Assembly (NCBI RefSeq): GCF_001640805.2
Contig: NC_066851.1
Coordinates: 7,532,712-7,596,711 of the forward strand
Source: Lates calcarifer
Lineage: Eukaryota > Chordata > Actinopteri > Centropomidae
DNA length: 64,000 nt
Direction: 5' to 3'
The position numbers were made by a program, and so were the translations under genes. Of this stretch, positions 11,459 through 23,800 are shown piece after piece. The notes beneath the pieces are model-generated. The model did not search any database. It was not told the origin of the DNA and was given only the letters and a program-made list of their open reading frames with translations. Within the stretch, counting starts at the first letter, position 1, and every line of letters starts with the position of its first letter.

Positions 11459-14400
11459 AACTTGAAATATGGAGAGGGTAACAAATCGACCAAAGTGGTG
11501 GCGATATAAACAACTGTTTGACCAGTAGCCACATAATTGGCTGTAAAGCAGGAAGAGATCTCACTATCTGCAGTTTTCTCTATGGTATTCCACCACCACA
11601 GCATTTGTCCCTGTGTGCAAATATTTTATTTTTCAACTATTTTAACTTTCACGAATGTTTCAATAGTCCATAACTATATTTTAAAACTGATCATTTTGTA
11701 ATCTGCTTGTCAGTAACAGTGGGGCGTAGGCCAGAGTGGAGGGTGTAAAAAGTGATGTCATTGTCTTTCGCGTCTCATTGAAGGTTACATATGGCTTTCA
11801 CTTGGTTTGACAGATTACCAGCAAACAGCTAAGGTGCTGCAGCTGAGTGCAGATTAAACATCTGCAGGGTAAACACAACCCACAAGGTCACTGAGCACTG
11901 ACAGGAAATATACCCAGCTGTATATGAGGTAGAACAGGCTTGCCTATGACAATTTTTGAGTGTATAACTGATCCTCCAACTAAATTACACAACATACACA
12001 ACATTGTGTGTCAAGTCTTGAGCCCAAGCCAAGAAAAAGTTGATGACGTCATTGGGATTATTTTTTTTAGATTTTGTAAATCTCCCTCCAGAGCCACAGG
12101 AGACGTTATGTTTTTTAACAGGAGCTGTTGTACTTCACATGATGAGTAAGCTGAGCTTCATTTGTAAAATTGGTGGGAAGCCCTTAAAAAGGTCAGTGTG
12201 CGGGAAAGTCGTGGTTACAGTTAAAAGAAAAATAACATCTAATGTCAGCAGAAAACTGTAAATGAACCACAGTCTACCACATCCAAGACAAACACTTTGT
12301 TGATCCACCCATCCCCCATATTGTGTTTTGTGGCAGCTGCAACAACATCACACTACCTCCACCTCTGAAGTCCTAACAGAGCTTTCCCACAGCAGACATT
12401 TTGCCTTATAAAAAACAGAGGTGGAACTACCAACACAATAACAATAGCTCACCAAAGTGTCCTTTAATTAAATCATTATTAGTTATTAATGTCATTAATT
12501 ACACCTGTGTTTTCCCTGATTTCTACTGAGACGGTCACTCTGTGCTTGTCAGGTAAAAGTTGTTTTATGAATTTGAACAAAGAATAAATGCTGTTGTGTT
12601 TACAGTGAGAACAATCTCAGTGTACAATAAAAATAACTGCATAATAACATTGTACTGTATATTAAAACTTCTGAAACAGTTTTTCTGTCACTGCTGTCCT
12701 CCAAGTAAATATACTGTTTAAAAAGGCACAACCATGTAATTGTGATGTTGAGATGTAAGTAAATATGTTTCAAATTTAGAATGAAATCACGGTAGTAATG
12801 AATATGAATATATCTGAATTCTACATTTTAAGAATACACTGTGAAAAGTGCTGTTACATGGATTTGTAAGGCTACTGCTAGAAAACACAGAATGAACAAG
12901 ATATTCAAAACTTAAGTGGCGTTAATCTGACACTTCAGCTAAACTAATCACACTAAACATAATTATTCAGTTAGAAAAAATTATGATGAATCTAAGAGAT
13001 GTACTATATTATCTTTGACCTGTGGTTGCCACCAATATTTTCTTTTCTTCAGAAGTGCCAGAAGTGATTTGCCTGCTCAGCTAAATGTTGGCAGCAGACG
13101 TGAGGGTCAGTGTGTGTTTTAGTAGAAGTGGCAGCATGAGATGAGCAGGGTGGGGAGAAGTGTCAGGGTGGAGGGCCTGTAACACACTGAAACCTCAGAG
13201 CTCACGCCTTCACAACTTCACAGCTACCTTAGCTCACCACTTCCGTATCATATAGGAAGCAAAGACGTACATTTCTGCTTTTTTTTTCAGGCTGTTTTTA
13301 CATTTCCCCCACTCCCTGATTATATCATTGATTAAGACAAATAAACAGGGTGATACTCCCTTTCAAAACAGCTGCCGTGTTTACAACTGTAACACTTAAA
13401 AGCTTTAAAGTTTTAGAAAAAAATCCTTTTGCTCTTTTCTATTAAACGATCTTTCCCTCACAACCTATTATGGTATTTCCCTTGCAATAAAAAGTCAGGG
13501 AGTGCAAAATGTCCCCAATAGGCAGCTGCACGCTACAACTAAAGCGTCAAAATCATTTCCAGACTGCTCCACTCTGGATCAAGGGGAACGAGAGGCACGG
13601 GGAGAGGAAACCAAGGCAAAATAAATTAATTGCAAATGTATCGTAGAGGGGGGCAAAGGGGAAAGATTGGGGCGATTTATCTGTGCTGACGGATGGGGAC
13701 GGGACCAGTAAGCTGACGCTGAGAGAATGGGGAACAGTGTGAGGCAAGTGAAAAGCAACACAGGTGATGAGGTGCACAGAGGTGAAAGATGGGCAGAGTA
13801 AAGAAAAAACAGGGAGCAGTGGGGTGTTACACGGGGAGCTATGTTTGAGTGCATCTGAAAGCTGAAGCGGGATCTGTTAATCTTTAAGAAAGCTGGCTGC
13901 TGGAGGCAGAGAGACTGAGGGGGGAGAGTTTGATTTGGGCTGTGGCTGTGACAGTGATAAACGGCCTGGGGAAATAGGCTATGGAGATCAGTCAAACACC
14001 TGCCCTGCCCGGCATGAGCTCCACACAACTCGAACAAGATGCGAGAGCAGGAAGAGCAGTGTGCCAGCTCAGAGTGGTGGAGGCTGCTCCCTGCTACTTC
14101 TCCCTTTGTTGTTTTAAAGCCACAAATACATGGACAGGTTTACTGGGATGAAAACAGAACTTGTGGCTTTTTTAACTGAATACAGTGTTCACACTGCATC
14201 TCTGAGGACAAACTGATAAACTATGATGTAGAACATAGACATACAAAAACAACAGGGGATGCCATTAGTAAGTAAATGTATGCTGAGACAAAAATGTATA
14301 AAATATACTTGCTCTAAATATATACAATATAACTTATATATTTATTTATTTGAGCAAAGATAATGTAAAGGCTAAGTTCCTAAATTTTTGATTTCTGAAT

Positions 14401-17400
14401 TTTTGAAAATATTTTTTTAATTAAAAAATTCTGATTTAAGGATATAAATAAATACATGAAATTGCTCTCTAACACAAAAGAAAACTAACACGACCTATAA
14501 CATGACACATTTATTAAAATCACATTATGCAGATGATAGTGTGATTTTCAGTCAAGAAATGTGGCTACACATGGCTACCAATGAATAATGTATTGAGAGA
14601 CACTAATAATAACTAGTAATTCAACTATCCAAAAAGAATCATAAGAAAGATAAAGGTCCACAGTGTGAGAAATGTGTCTGATCTACCAATGTATGCATGT
14701 TCTTGCACCTCCATCTTTAAAATAAGGTGTTCCTAGTCACACTGAAACATAGACACCAAATCCTCAATAAGTGACATGTTGTGTTCCTAAAGACATTTTT
14801 CAGTCTTTTCTATTTAAGTTGTCAGATCATGACACTTCCAGCCCACTAAAATCCAACACCCTAATCATTTACAGAAATAAAGCCGTGCTCTATTTGCTGT
14901 GTTACAGTAACATTGTGTTTCATATTACTGTTGTCTTGTTCTCAGTTGGAGGCACTTCCTGCACATGTGCTGCACATGCAAATGAGCTAGAAAGTAACTT
15001 TAGTGCAAATAGTTAGAAAAAAATTGTAAATACTTTTGTGACTACAATTCTGTCTTCGTTACATGTTGTCCCCCATTAAATATTGGGCCAATAACTGAAT
15101 TGTGTTAAAATATTTTTATAAAAAGAAATAAATAATTTCACACAAGTGTGTGTGTGACAGTAATAGTACTGACGTTATGCTTTGTGTGACATTTACTCAG
15201 TTTCCACAAGATTTATAGGTCTCAGTGGACTGAAATGTTTTTGTGCAAGTCAGTGTTAGAGTAATGAAAAACATGGAAGATAAGGTCTTGAAAAAAAGAA
15301 ACGGCAACTGGCAGCAATATGGAGGAATGACACTGGTTATATTGATATAGTATCTCAGAAGAATAACTGTTTTATCTATAAGAAGCAGAAAATATTTGAG
15401 TAACGCACCAAGTGCCACACCACTTGAAGTGAATCTTGTAAACAAAGATTAGTCCTCGTGGAGCCTACACATCTTTCTCTGTTTTTTCTTCCTCTGCTGG
15501 CATAATTCAATAAAGGCTTGACAGCAAATATTATTCTGCGTTAGAGAAAGTTTTATAAGCTTTAAATGGAATCAGGCCTGATGCACACTGGTCCTCCCAC
15601 GGGAAAAAAGACAGGAAGAGAACAAGATATACAGTGCACAGGTCCAAATGACTTGTAAACATCAGCATTGTCCCCTCTCACTGTTTGTTTGCAGTTGTCA
15701 GTGAGTACATGATGCGACCAATAATTGTTTACATGTTTGATTTTACAAAACATTTCAAAAAGTGTCTAAAATTCAAACAGCATCCCCTCTCCTCTGACAT
15801 CCTCTGCAGCAGACAGACCCAACAGACCTGCCAAAGTGAATTTACCTAGTAAAGTGAATTACAGGGTGATAAACGATACTTTGGCAGTAAGGTAGTAAAC
15901 TGCTGAGAGAAGCTAAATACTAATGTGATTTGTCAAGGAGTTTATAAGCTGTAAGTGCTGCGATGAAATGATTGGCCCCATTGGAAGAGATAAACACAAG
16001 GGGAAAGTCTTTGTTCTGCAGCCTAATCAACCAGTGGGCGGCCAGTGGAGAGGAACTGGTTAACATTTACTGTGCTTATACTAATAGTCGTGCACAGAGA
16101 AGAGGGACAGTGTTTCCTATATGACTCAGTAATGTACTGTACTTTTTAGCAGAGCAAGAACATCTTAAGATAGATACTAGACTGCTGATGTACAGACTTC
16201 TCATGAATAAACATTTTCTGGTTTAACCTCTTAATTTCCATATGGGAGGTCTCTTATATCTGGGGAAACTAGATCCTAAAAATATCTCTCTCAACTTGCC
16301 CCAGACTCTACCCGACCTACATGGACGGACACACACACACACACACACTCCCTATCACTGTGGCTCTGCTGTGTTATGCTGTGGGAGGCTGAAGTGGCCT
16401 TTGTGGGCTGTGCTGAATATCTCCGTCCACTCTGGCAGGGCCTCAGAGTGCCTGCTGCCGCCTGCTGCCTCAGCCCTGGGCACGGGCTGCCAGTCGGCCC
16501 GCCGACCAACCTCCCTGAACCCCTGCCAAGCTCCTGACGCCACCCTGGGTGGTCCCGCTTCATGCGGCTCTGGCAGGGCCCTGCTCAAATCGCCCCCTCC
16601 CTCCCGCCAACTCCCCTCCTCTCTGGCTCCCTCGGCAGCCGCAAACAACCTCGCTGTGTTCCCAATGTGGAGCTCCACTGAGAATCAGTCAATGTTGCAA
16701 GTTATATTTTTATCATAAGGGAGGATGTGGATGTACTGTATTTTTGAGGGTTTTGGAGAAGTGAAAAGTGAAAAAAGAATGTCTGTAGGCAGGGACGTTT
16801 ATATTTAGTCTGCATATGAATTTGTGTTTATATATTTGCATGCTTTTTTTAGGTATAGGTGTTACTGATGCTTCACACAGACTGAAGATTCACATCTACC
16901 AACATCTAGCTTTTTCCTGTAGATCATATCTAACTATCTATATTTTCTGTTACTATCTCCATTGCTCTGTCTCTCCCCTGGTCAATGAACCACGACCAAA
17001 ACTTAAAATCATTGAGGCACAGCACTGAAATCACAGCCGGGCTAGTCCCTATGCAGGGTGATGAGTTGGAAACTGACAAGAAATTACAAGATTACAAGAT
17101 GAAGACTTGAGATTCTCCTGTTACAGATATCACAGCAGGAAGCCAACAAATCAAGCCTGCCTGAACCAGAACGGTGCTCCCATTCCCCGTCTCCCTGCTT
17201 TGGAGTTGGGAGTCATGTTCCCATGGACTCTGGAGGTAATTGTGCCAGGCTCCTACACTCCATATGACCAGCCTTCTGTTGCTCTGCTGCCCCGCCAAAG
17301 AAAACGTACTCCCCTCTCCCTCTCTGTCTGTCTTGTCTCTCTGTGTCTGGTCCAGAGATTCACGACTCCTGCGCCTGATTGCGGACGATTAAAATCATTA

Positions 17401-17468
17401 GAGGTCGTTAGCGGGAGTCACTTACCGCTGAGCTCGCTGTGAAGGTAGGGTGGGGTCAGGAAGAAAAA

Positions 17469-17494
17469 GGGGGTTGGGGGGTGGGGGTGGGGGG
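17469..17494 (+). other. strong G-quadruplex motif
   Basis: Four G runs of 5, 6, 5 and 6 (17469-17473, 17476-17481, 17483-17487, 17489-17494) are separated by loops of 2, 1 and 1 T. Such short loops and long runs favour a very stable parallel quadruplex. The surrounding 80 bp is also G-rich on the plus strand. Confidence 0.8.
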
Positions 17495-19938
17495 CTGCAG
17501 GGAGTCTGCTGGAGGGTGGGTGAGGGTGGAGTGTCAAAAGAGAGACGAGCATCACTCTCTCTTCTGACCTAAACGAAAGCATTACGTGCCGCCAGACCTC
17601 AAATGCGCACACAAGCACAAATATCCATCTGCCCCACCCATCCACCTCCAACAGTCGCACGCGCACACACCAAACCCACCCAGGCTGCCGCTGATACCAT
17701 CAGCAAAAGTCTCTGAAGAAAAGCGCCAATGTGTGTATTAGCAGTGTGTGTAATCACAGGGCCTTTGGGGACCCTAATGGATTAGTACACTAACACACTG
17801 TCAACTCTGGGCCAAGCTGGGCCCACACTTACACACAAAACTGCTAACATTGTCAAATGACACAATCACTGTGCTGAAAAAGTCCTAATTGCCCCTGTTA
17901 GACGTCAACAGAGGACTTCATAATACTCAAATGACTCATTTTTTGTGCCCAATGTTTTGAGCCAGTTGATTAGAAAAAGGCAACAGTACAAACAGCGTAT
18001 TTACAACAAGTGATCATCATCAGCTTTATGAAAATGTACTTGCTGTCAGAAGTGTGGACGGCTGCCTTATTTTGAACGCAGATGCGACACAGATGTGTTT
18101 ATCTCAGTAAGTCGCAGCGATAACTGCAGTTGGTTAAAGCAGCCGTATATTAACTTGAACGTACTTGAAAACATGTTGACGTTAGGCTGATCCTATTTGT
18201 CTGTCAGTGACTGGAGTGGCTGGACAGCTGTTGTAGCCAGTGCGTGCTGTGAGTGGATCACCGGGCTGTAAGGCATGAATAATAGATGCTGTTTATGAGT
18301 GTATGTTTTCCATCTGACCCCTGGGTCTGCATCGCAAAACTGCAGCGGGCCTCTTAAGGGGCTGAAGAATAAGAGGAAAAGCGAGAGTGAACGAGAGAGA
18401 GACAGATGAAGCTCACCCGGGGAGGTGATGGGTCATTTAGTGCCCGGAGACCTCCCATCAGCCATCAGTGACATGTCCAATCAGGGCTTATAGTGTTATA
18501 TACAGAAAAACACAAACTTCCTCACTGCTGCAGTTAGTGAACAGTGAGCGCTGCTTTTACACAGACAGCACTGTAGGGTGACAATGCAGCATTTATGCTA
18601 CAGTGAGCAGCGTCATGAAAGCAGCCTTATACTAAACCTCAGTGTGTACACTCGAGGCTTTTCCACAGATATTAACCTACAAGATATGTAACAAATTTTT
18701 AATATGGCTCTGACACACATCAAGCAGCCAAACAGTGGAGGTGTTCAGCTCTTGTGTTGGTGCAGCAGGAAACATGCTGAGTGAGGGGAGAGAGTGAGAT
18801 ATTCGGGGCTCCAAATATCACAACAGCTTGCTCATTAAAAATCATGGTGGGTCCCCTCCGGCGAGCACAGCAGAGTTAGGACCTGTGAGCCCGCTGTGGC
18901 CCGACTAATGAAGGTCAGGCATCTGGTGCAGGTTGTGAGGCCCAGACAGTGGGGATAACCTGCGTCCCCACTGCCCACAATTAACCCAGGCAGCCCAGTG
19001 CTACTTAAGAGGCTGCAGGCCTCGAGACTCACACAGCTGGCCAGAGTGGAGGCCTCTTCCTCACACAGTTCCTAATGACACAGGGGTCAAAGAATGTGTG
19101 TGTTTTACAAGGGTGGTTATGGTCTGTGGGTCCTGACAGTATTTTCATATGCTAAGAGGTTTTGGTTTGGGGATCAAGAGCAGAGGAGGAAACAGAGGGG
19201 TCGTCACGGCCCTGATCGCTCAGGTTGTAAACTTCATTCAAGCCTTGAACCTCTGCAGCCTGTCAGAGGTCTTTATCCTCATCCACCATGAATGTGACTT
19301 TGTTGTGCAGTTTGATAGTGAAGTTGTGTAAGTGTAAGTGTGAGCATACCCCATGCTATGATAGACCTGTGGCTGGAGTACCACTAGGTGGCATGGTCAC
19401 TTTGAACACACGCACATAGCAAACCACTGAAAAATGAAAACCACAGAAGTTGAAATGTGACAAATTGTGACATTTCATCATATTCACAGCTTGATGAGTA
19501 AGATGCTTTGCTACTTATCTGATTGATAAAGAGATAACAGCCGATACGGATGAGATGTACACACAAATCAGCACATGAACTGATGTTCCAGAGCATTATC
19601 TGAGAAGCAAATGCTGATCAATGAGAAACTGAAAAATAGCACAGAGATATACACGTTGACTATCTTTGGCCTTTGTGCAAGCAACATGATGTAGTCCTCA
19701 AACTGACGACTATATGAGGACATATCATCATTTGATCATCAAAAGGATGTTATGTCTTCAAACATCGCACACTGTGTAATTGTTACATGCATATTCTGCA
19801 AAGTCACTGTGTCAGCAATTCTTGGAAAAACTGTGCAGATGTTATTTTGATGGTTTATGAAATCTCTAAGAGGAAGAATGACAAATAAGAAAGATAAGGA
19901 TGTGAGAAATTGACTGTATGTGCTGTATACATTCACAA

Positions 19939-20757
19939 AGCACTTTATTAGCTACAACACACTAATTCTGGGTAGGGCCCTACTTTCTTAAAACAGCTTC
20001 AGTTCTTTGTGGCATCCTGGTCCATGCTGACATGATTGTGTCACATCATTTCTGCACATTTGTCTGTTCTAGCACCCCCCAAAAGTGTTTTACTAGATTC
20101 AGATCCAGTGACTGGGGGGCCACTGAACTCATTGTCATTGGACAATGCATGTGGTCTGCAACAATACTCAAGATAGGCTGTGGCATGCAAACAAAGACCG
20201 GCTGGTAATAAGTGTACCAAGGAAACATTCCCCACACCATTTCACCACTACCACCAGGCTGGACTCTTGACAATAAAGGCAGGTTGGGTTCTTGGATTCA
20301 TGCTGTTAACTCCGAACTATGACCCTGCCATCTGTGTGTCTTCAGCAAAAATCCAGATTCATCAGACCAGGCTATGTTTTTCCAGTTTTGGTGAGCCTGT
20401 GCCCACTGCAGCCTCAGATTTCTGTTCTTGGTTGACAGGAGTGGAACCTCATGTGGTCTTCTGCTGTTGTAGCCAATCCACCTCAAGGTTCGACATGTTG
20501 TGCATTCTGGGATGCTTTTCTGCTCACATACTCTGATCTCTCTCATCTGTCCGCCACTCACTGGACGTTTTTTGTTTTTCACACCATTCTGAGTAAACTG
20601 TGACTGTTGTGAGTGAAAATCCCAGGAGATCATCAGTTTCAGAAATACTCAAACCAGCCTGTCTGGCACCAACTATCAGGCCACGATCAAAGTCACTAAG
20701 ATCACATTTTTTCCCCATTCTGCTGTTGTGAACGTTAACAGAAGCTCCTGACCTGTA
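19939..20757 (-). pseudogene. degenerate Tc1-like (Tc1/mariner) transposase remnant
   Basis: Read on the minus strand from 20718, the translation starts MGKKCDLSDFDRGLIVGARQ and AGLSISETDDLLGFS, the N-terminal helix-turn-helix of fish Tc1-like transposases. It is followed by SECTT-type and RRPHEVPLLSTKNR sequence and by AWSDESGFLL, which holds the first catalytic Asp. The copy is dead: blocks are missing after TSSE, after NW and in the middle. The region expected to hold the second Asp (QDNAPCH-type motif) is absent, and the third acidic residue in the LDLNLVKHFW segment is Lys. Three frames are needed to read it. The left end CACTTTATTAGCTAC at about 19939 matches the element terminus. The right end runs into a (CT)n tract and the terminal repeat there is not visible. 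Confidence 0.85.
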
Positions 20758-20761
20758 TCTG

Positions 20762-20764
<3 letters not shown>

Positions 20765-20807
<43 letters not shown>
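20765..20807. repeat. (CT)n microsatellite
   Basis: About 20 CT units directly beside the right end of the Tc1-like relic. Confidence 0.95.
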
Positions 20808-20809
<2 letters not shown>

Positions 20810-23800
20810 GTTTGGGGGAGGTGGGGGGTGTATATCTGTAAGCATGTCTGTGTGTGATCACAGTTTTAGCCTGCTGAATCATTCAGTGTCCCCCCAGTGC
20901 GAACACTAACACTAACGGAGGGGAGCCATTAAATATCCATGAGGAGATCATTATAAGCCGCCGCCCAGCCCTCTCTGCTGCAGCCACCCCTCCACTTCCC
21001 TGGGGCGACTCTCTCTCTAAACAGTGGGGCCTAACCCCTCAACATGAGCTCACTCTCCTGCCTGGAGCTGCTGGAGGGGCTGGGGGTCAGAGGTTAGCCA
21101 AGCAAAGGCGTGACCCACGGCACTAATGCACTTGTAACACTTTAAAACACTTTGGCGAGAGTTAAACAGAACACGCTCTCAAGGAGGACCACACAGAGGG
21201 CCCGCTGGCTACTCTTTCTCCTTTTTTTCTCTTTTCCCCTCACTCACTACTTGGTTGGCTCTCGCTGATTCTTTGGCTGCTCTTCGGGCCAAGGTTAGAG
21301 GAAAGTGAGATATTTTGTTGCTGTCTTCTTTCCTTTTCCCCTTTCCCTTTTACGTCCCAGCAGTAAAACTACAGTATGTACAATCATGTACATCACTATG
21401 TAGTTAAACAAAACACAGCATTCAAAATATCACAAAAAATTACATACGTGTCTTGAATGCAAGTCCCTGAGAGCCCTCTGTTACTGGCCATTTCTGAGCC
21501 AGCCTATGGATGATAAGCATCATTTCACATGTCCACTTCACCCACTCACACCTAGGCCCCCCAGAGACCCCCAACTGTTATCGTGTCATGTGAAACCATC
21601 AGAGTGGGCTAAGGGCATCTAGCGCACTGCCAGTCAACAATTAGCTCACATTGGAAGTCCCATTGGATGGGAAATCCAATCAGGCAAGAGTTATCACTGG
21701 TTGTCCTGTCTCTTCCAAGCATCACACAAGCCAGTACTGTATGTCCCAACAACCTCTGAAATGTGCTCACAGCAGATTTGATTTGCTCCTGCTCTGATTG
21801 TGTTGGCCAGAAAAGCTGACATTTCCATAAATTTGAGGAAATACTCTAAGTACAGAGTGTATTTGCTGCTGTTGTGTGAAGCGTGGTGGAGGTTAGTGGC
21901 CAGCTTCATTTACATATTCTCATTATGTGACTTGAACCTGGGATGTTTTCAGTTTCAAATTTAGGTGTGTGGTAAGGCTAAAAAATCTTGAACATCCGCA
22001 ACTTTTGAATCTTCCGCTCTAACAGATTAAAGCAACATCATGTCAACCTCTACTTCACCTCGATTTCCTTGAATGCAATCGTGGTTATCTGTTACTGTAA
22101 AAGGCCTCTTAAGGAGGTCAGGCCAGTGTCATTTTTTCAATGATAGTTAGGGTCAGAGGGTCAGCCAGCCACCAAAGTGGCAGCTGTCATTTGATTGATG
22201 GCCAGAGTCCCTCTTTCCAGCAGGAAGTAGAGGTGTGTGTGTGCTGGAGGCTGTGGAGTGTGTGGTTAGCTGGCAGGTCAGTGGTGGGCGTAGAGTGGTC
22301 TGGCTCCAGCTACCATGGAGCTCTCAGGCAGCAGTGGCAGCCCAGAGCACTGACAGATAGTGGGCATTATCATTTGTTAAGTGCCCCCTTCGCCTCTGGT
22401 CAGGAACACTTAACACTGCCTGTGGTCACTAAATGCTGCTGGACTGCCGGTAGCAAGGTAAAATATTCATTGTCGTGGAGTGGTGGTTTTCCTCTGCAGC
22501 AACCCTAAAAGCCTGGCTTGGTTTTGTGTTTTTAACCAGGGCCCTAAAACCAGGCCGCACAGGAGTGGCCTTTTACTGGACGATGTAATGGACCTCAATA
22601 GGATCTGCCTCCCTTACCACAAAATCACAGCCACAATCTGTGTGAAAGATTCTGTAAAATATATCACAAATATTACATTGTAATTAAGTAACATTTCTTC
22701 AGGATATTTGACACGATAAATAACTTGTTACTAAATTGAACAATTTGCAAGATTGCATTGCTAACCTGACTGGCTTTTTGGTTTAAGAACATGTACTTTT
22801 TGAGGGGAATTTTCCAACTCCAAAACTCCAAGAGAAACGTATTTCTTATTTAGGTCAGCATTCAGTGAATGTGTGAGTCACCTGTGGTATTGCATTTGTG
22901 CATTTGGAAGGTGTCCCTGCTAGTAACCTTCATGAGTGCACCTCTGACAGCAGGGGACTTCCCAGAAGACCCTAGCAGCCCGTCCCCCCACTAACCCAAC
23001 TGTGTGGCATTTACAACTGTGTCAACACACTGAAAAAACTGATAGTGTACTTTGTTATTGCTGACTTGTTGTTCTGTGTCTGTTGTGGCTACTGCCTGCA
23101 GCATTGTTGGATGTCAAGTCACAGAGTAGTTGAACAGACCCTCCATTTTGCTTGGTTTTAATGGGGTCAACAGAGGAGCTCCCACCTGTGGTGAGTCTGG
23201 CATTTAGCAGCCCATAAACGTCTCCCCCCCCCCCCCCGCCCCTCTCCTTCACCACTCCTTTCTCTCTTTCTCACTCTCTCAGCCATGGACACACAGGTGC
23301 TTGTTTCCATGCGATCTGTTTCTAGTTTTGTCTTTGTCCCAGTTCGGCCCTCAGCCTCTGGTGTCTGAACACCACAGAACCGAGTTAGAGGCAAGAGTGG
23401 TTTCTCCCCCAGTTGCCTCAGACTGACTGCCTCTTTGGCTCTCGGGGAGACTGTGGCCTGGGGGTTGTGGGGTTCTGGCTGAGGGGAGCCCTGCCCCCAA
23501 GGGTGCTCGGTGGCATGCTTGGTCAACCTAGGCGCAGCTCACAGGAGGCTTGAGGCCAAGCAGAAGCCGTTCTGTGGCAGGTGTGGCAATGGGATATGGG
23601 AGGAAACAGCCACATGCACAGCCACACACTGCTGCTGCAAGATGAAACTCCTCCTGTGCTCTGCAAGTTAATACAGTCTACATTGAAATAATGAATGCAC
23701 ATACAGGATGTGGGGACTCTGTTGCTTACTGATGACATACTGTTCATGCATGTGCACAGATCTGTCTCTCAGATGAAATGACAAACCTTACTCAACACAC

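Larger units (their letters stand above)
10661..19938. other. intergenic, no gene seen
   Basis: Contains CA tracts at 11401-11458 and 16330-16348, a cAMP-response-element palindrome TGACGTCA at 12044-12051 next to an inverted CCAAT box, AT-rich DNA from about 14.2 to 15.2 kb, GC-rich DNA at about 16.4-16.65 kb and the G-quadruplex at 17.47 kb. Open frames up to 158 codons in the GC-rich part are Ser/Pro-rich on both strands and unlikely to be genes. Confidence 0.7.

Noticed and set aside
16242..16718. 158-codon plus frame with minus-strand counterparts
   Set aside because: GC-rich and CA-repeat sequence; composition (Ser/Pro/Leu/Ala) and multiple open frames point to chance.
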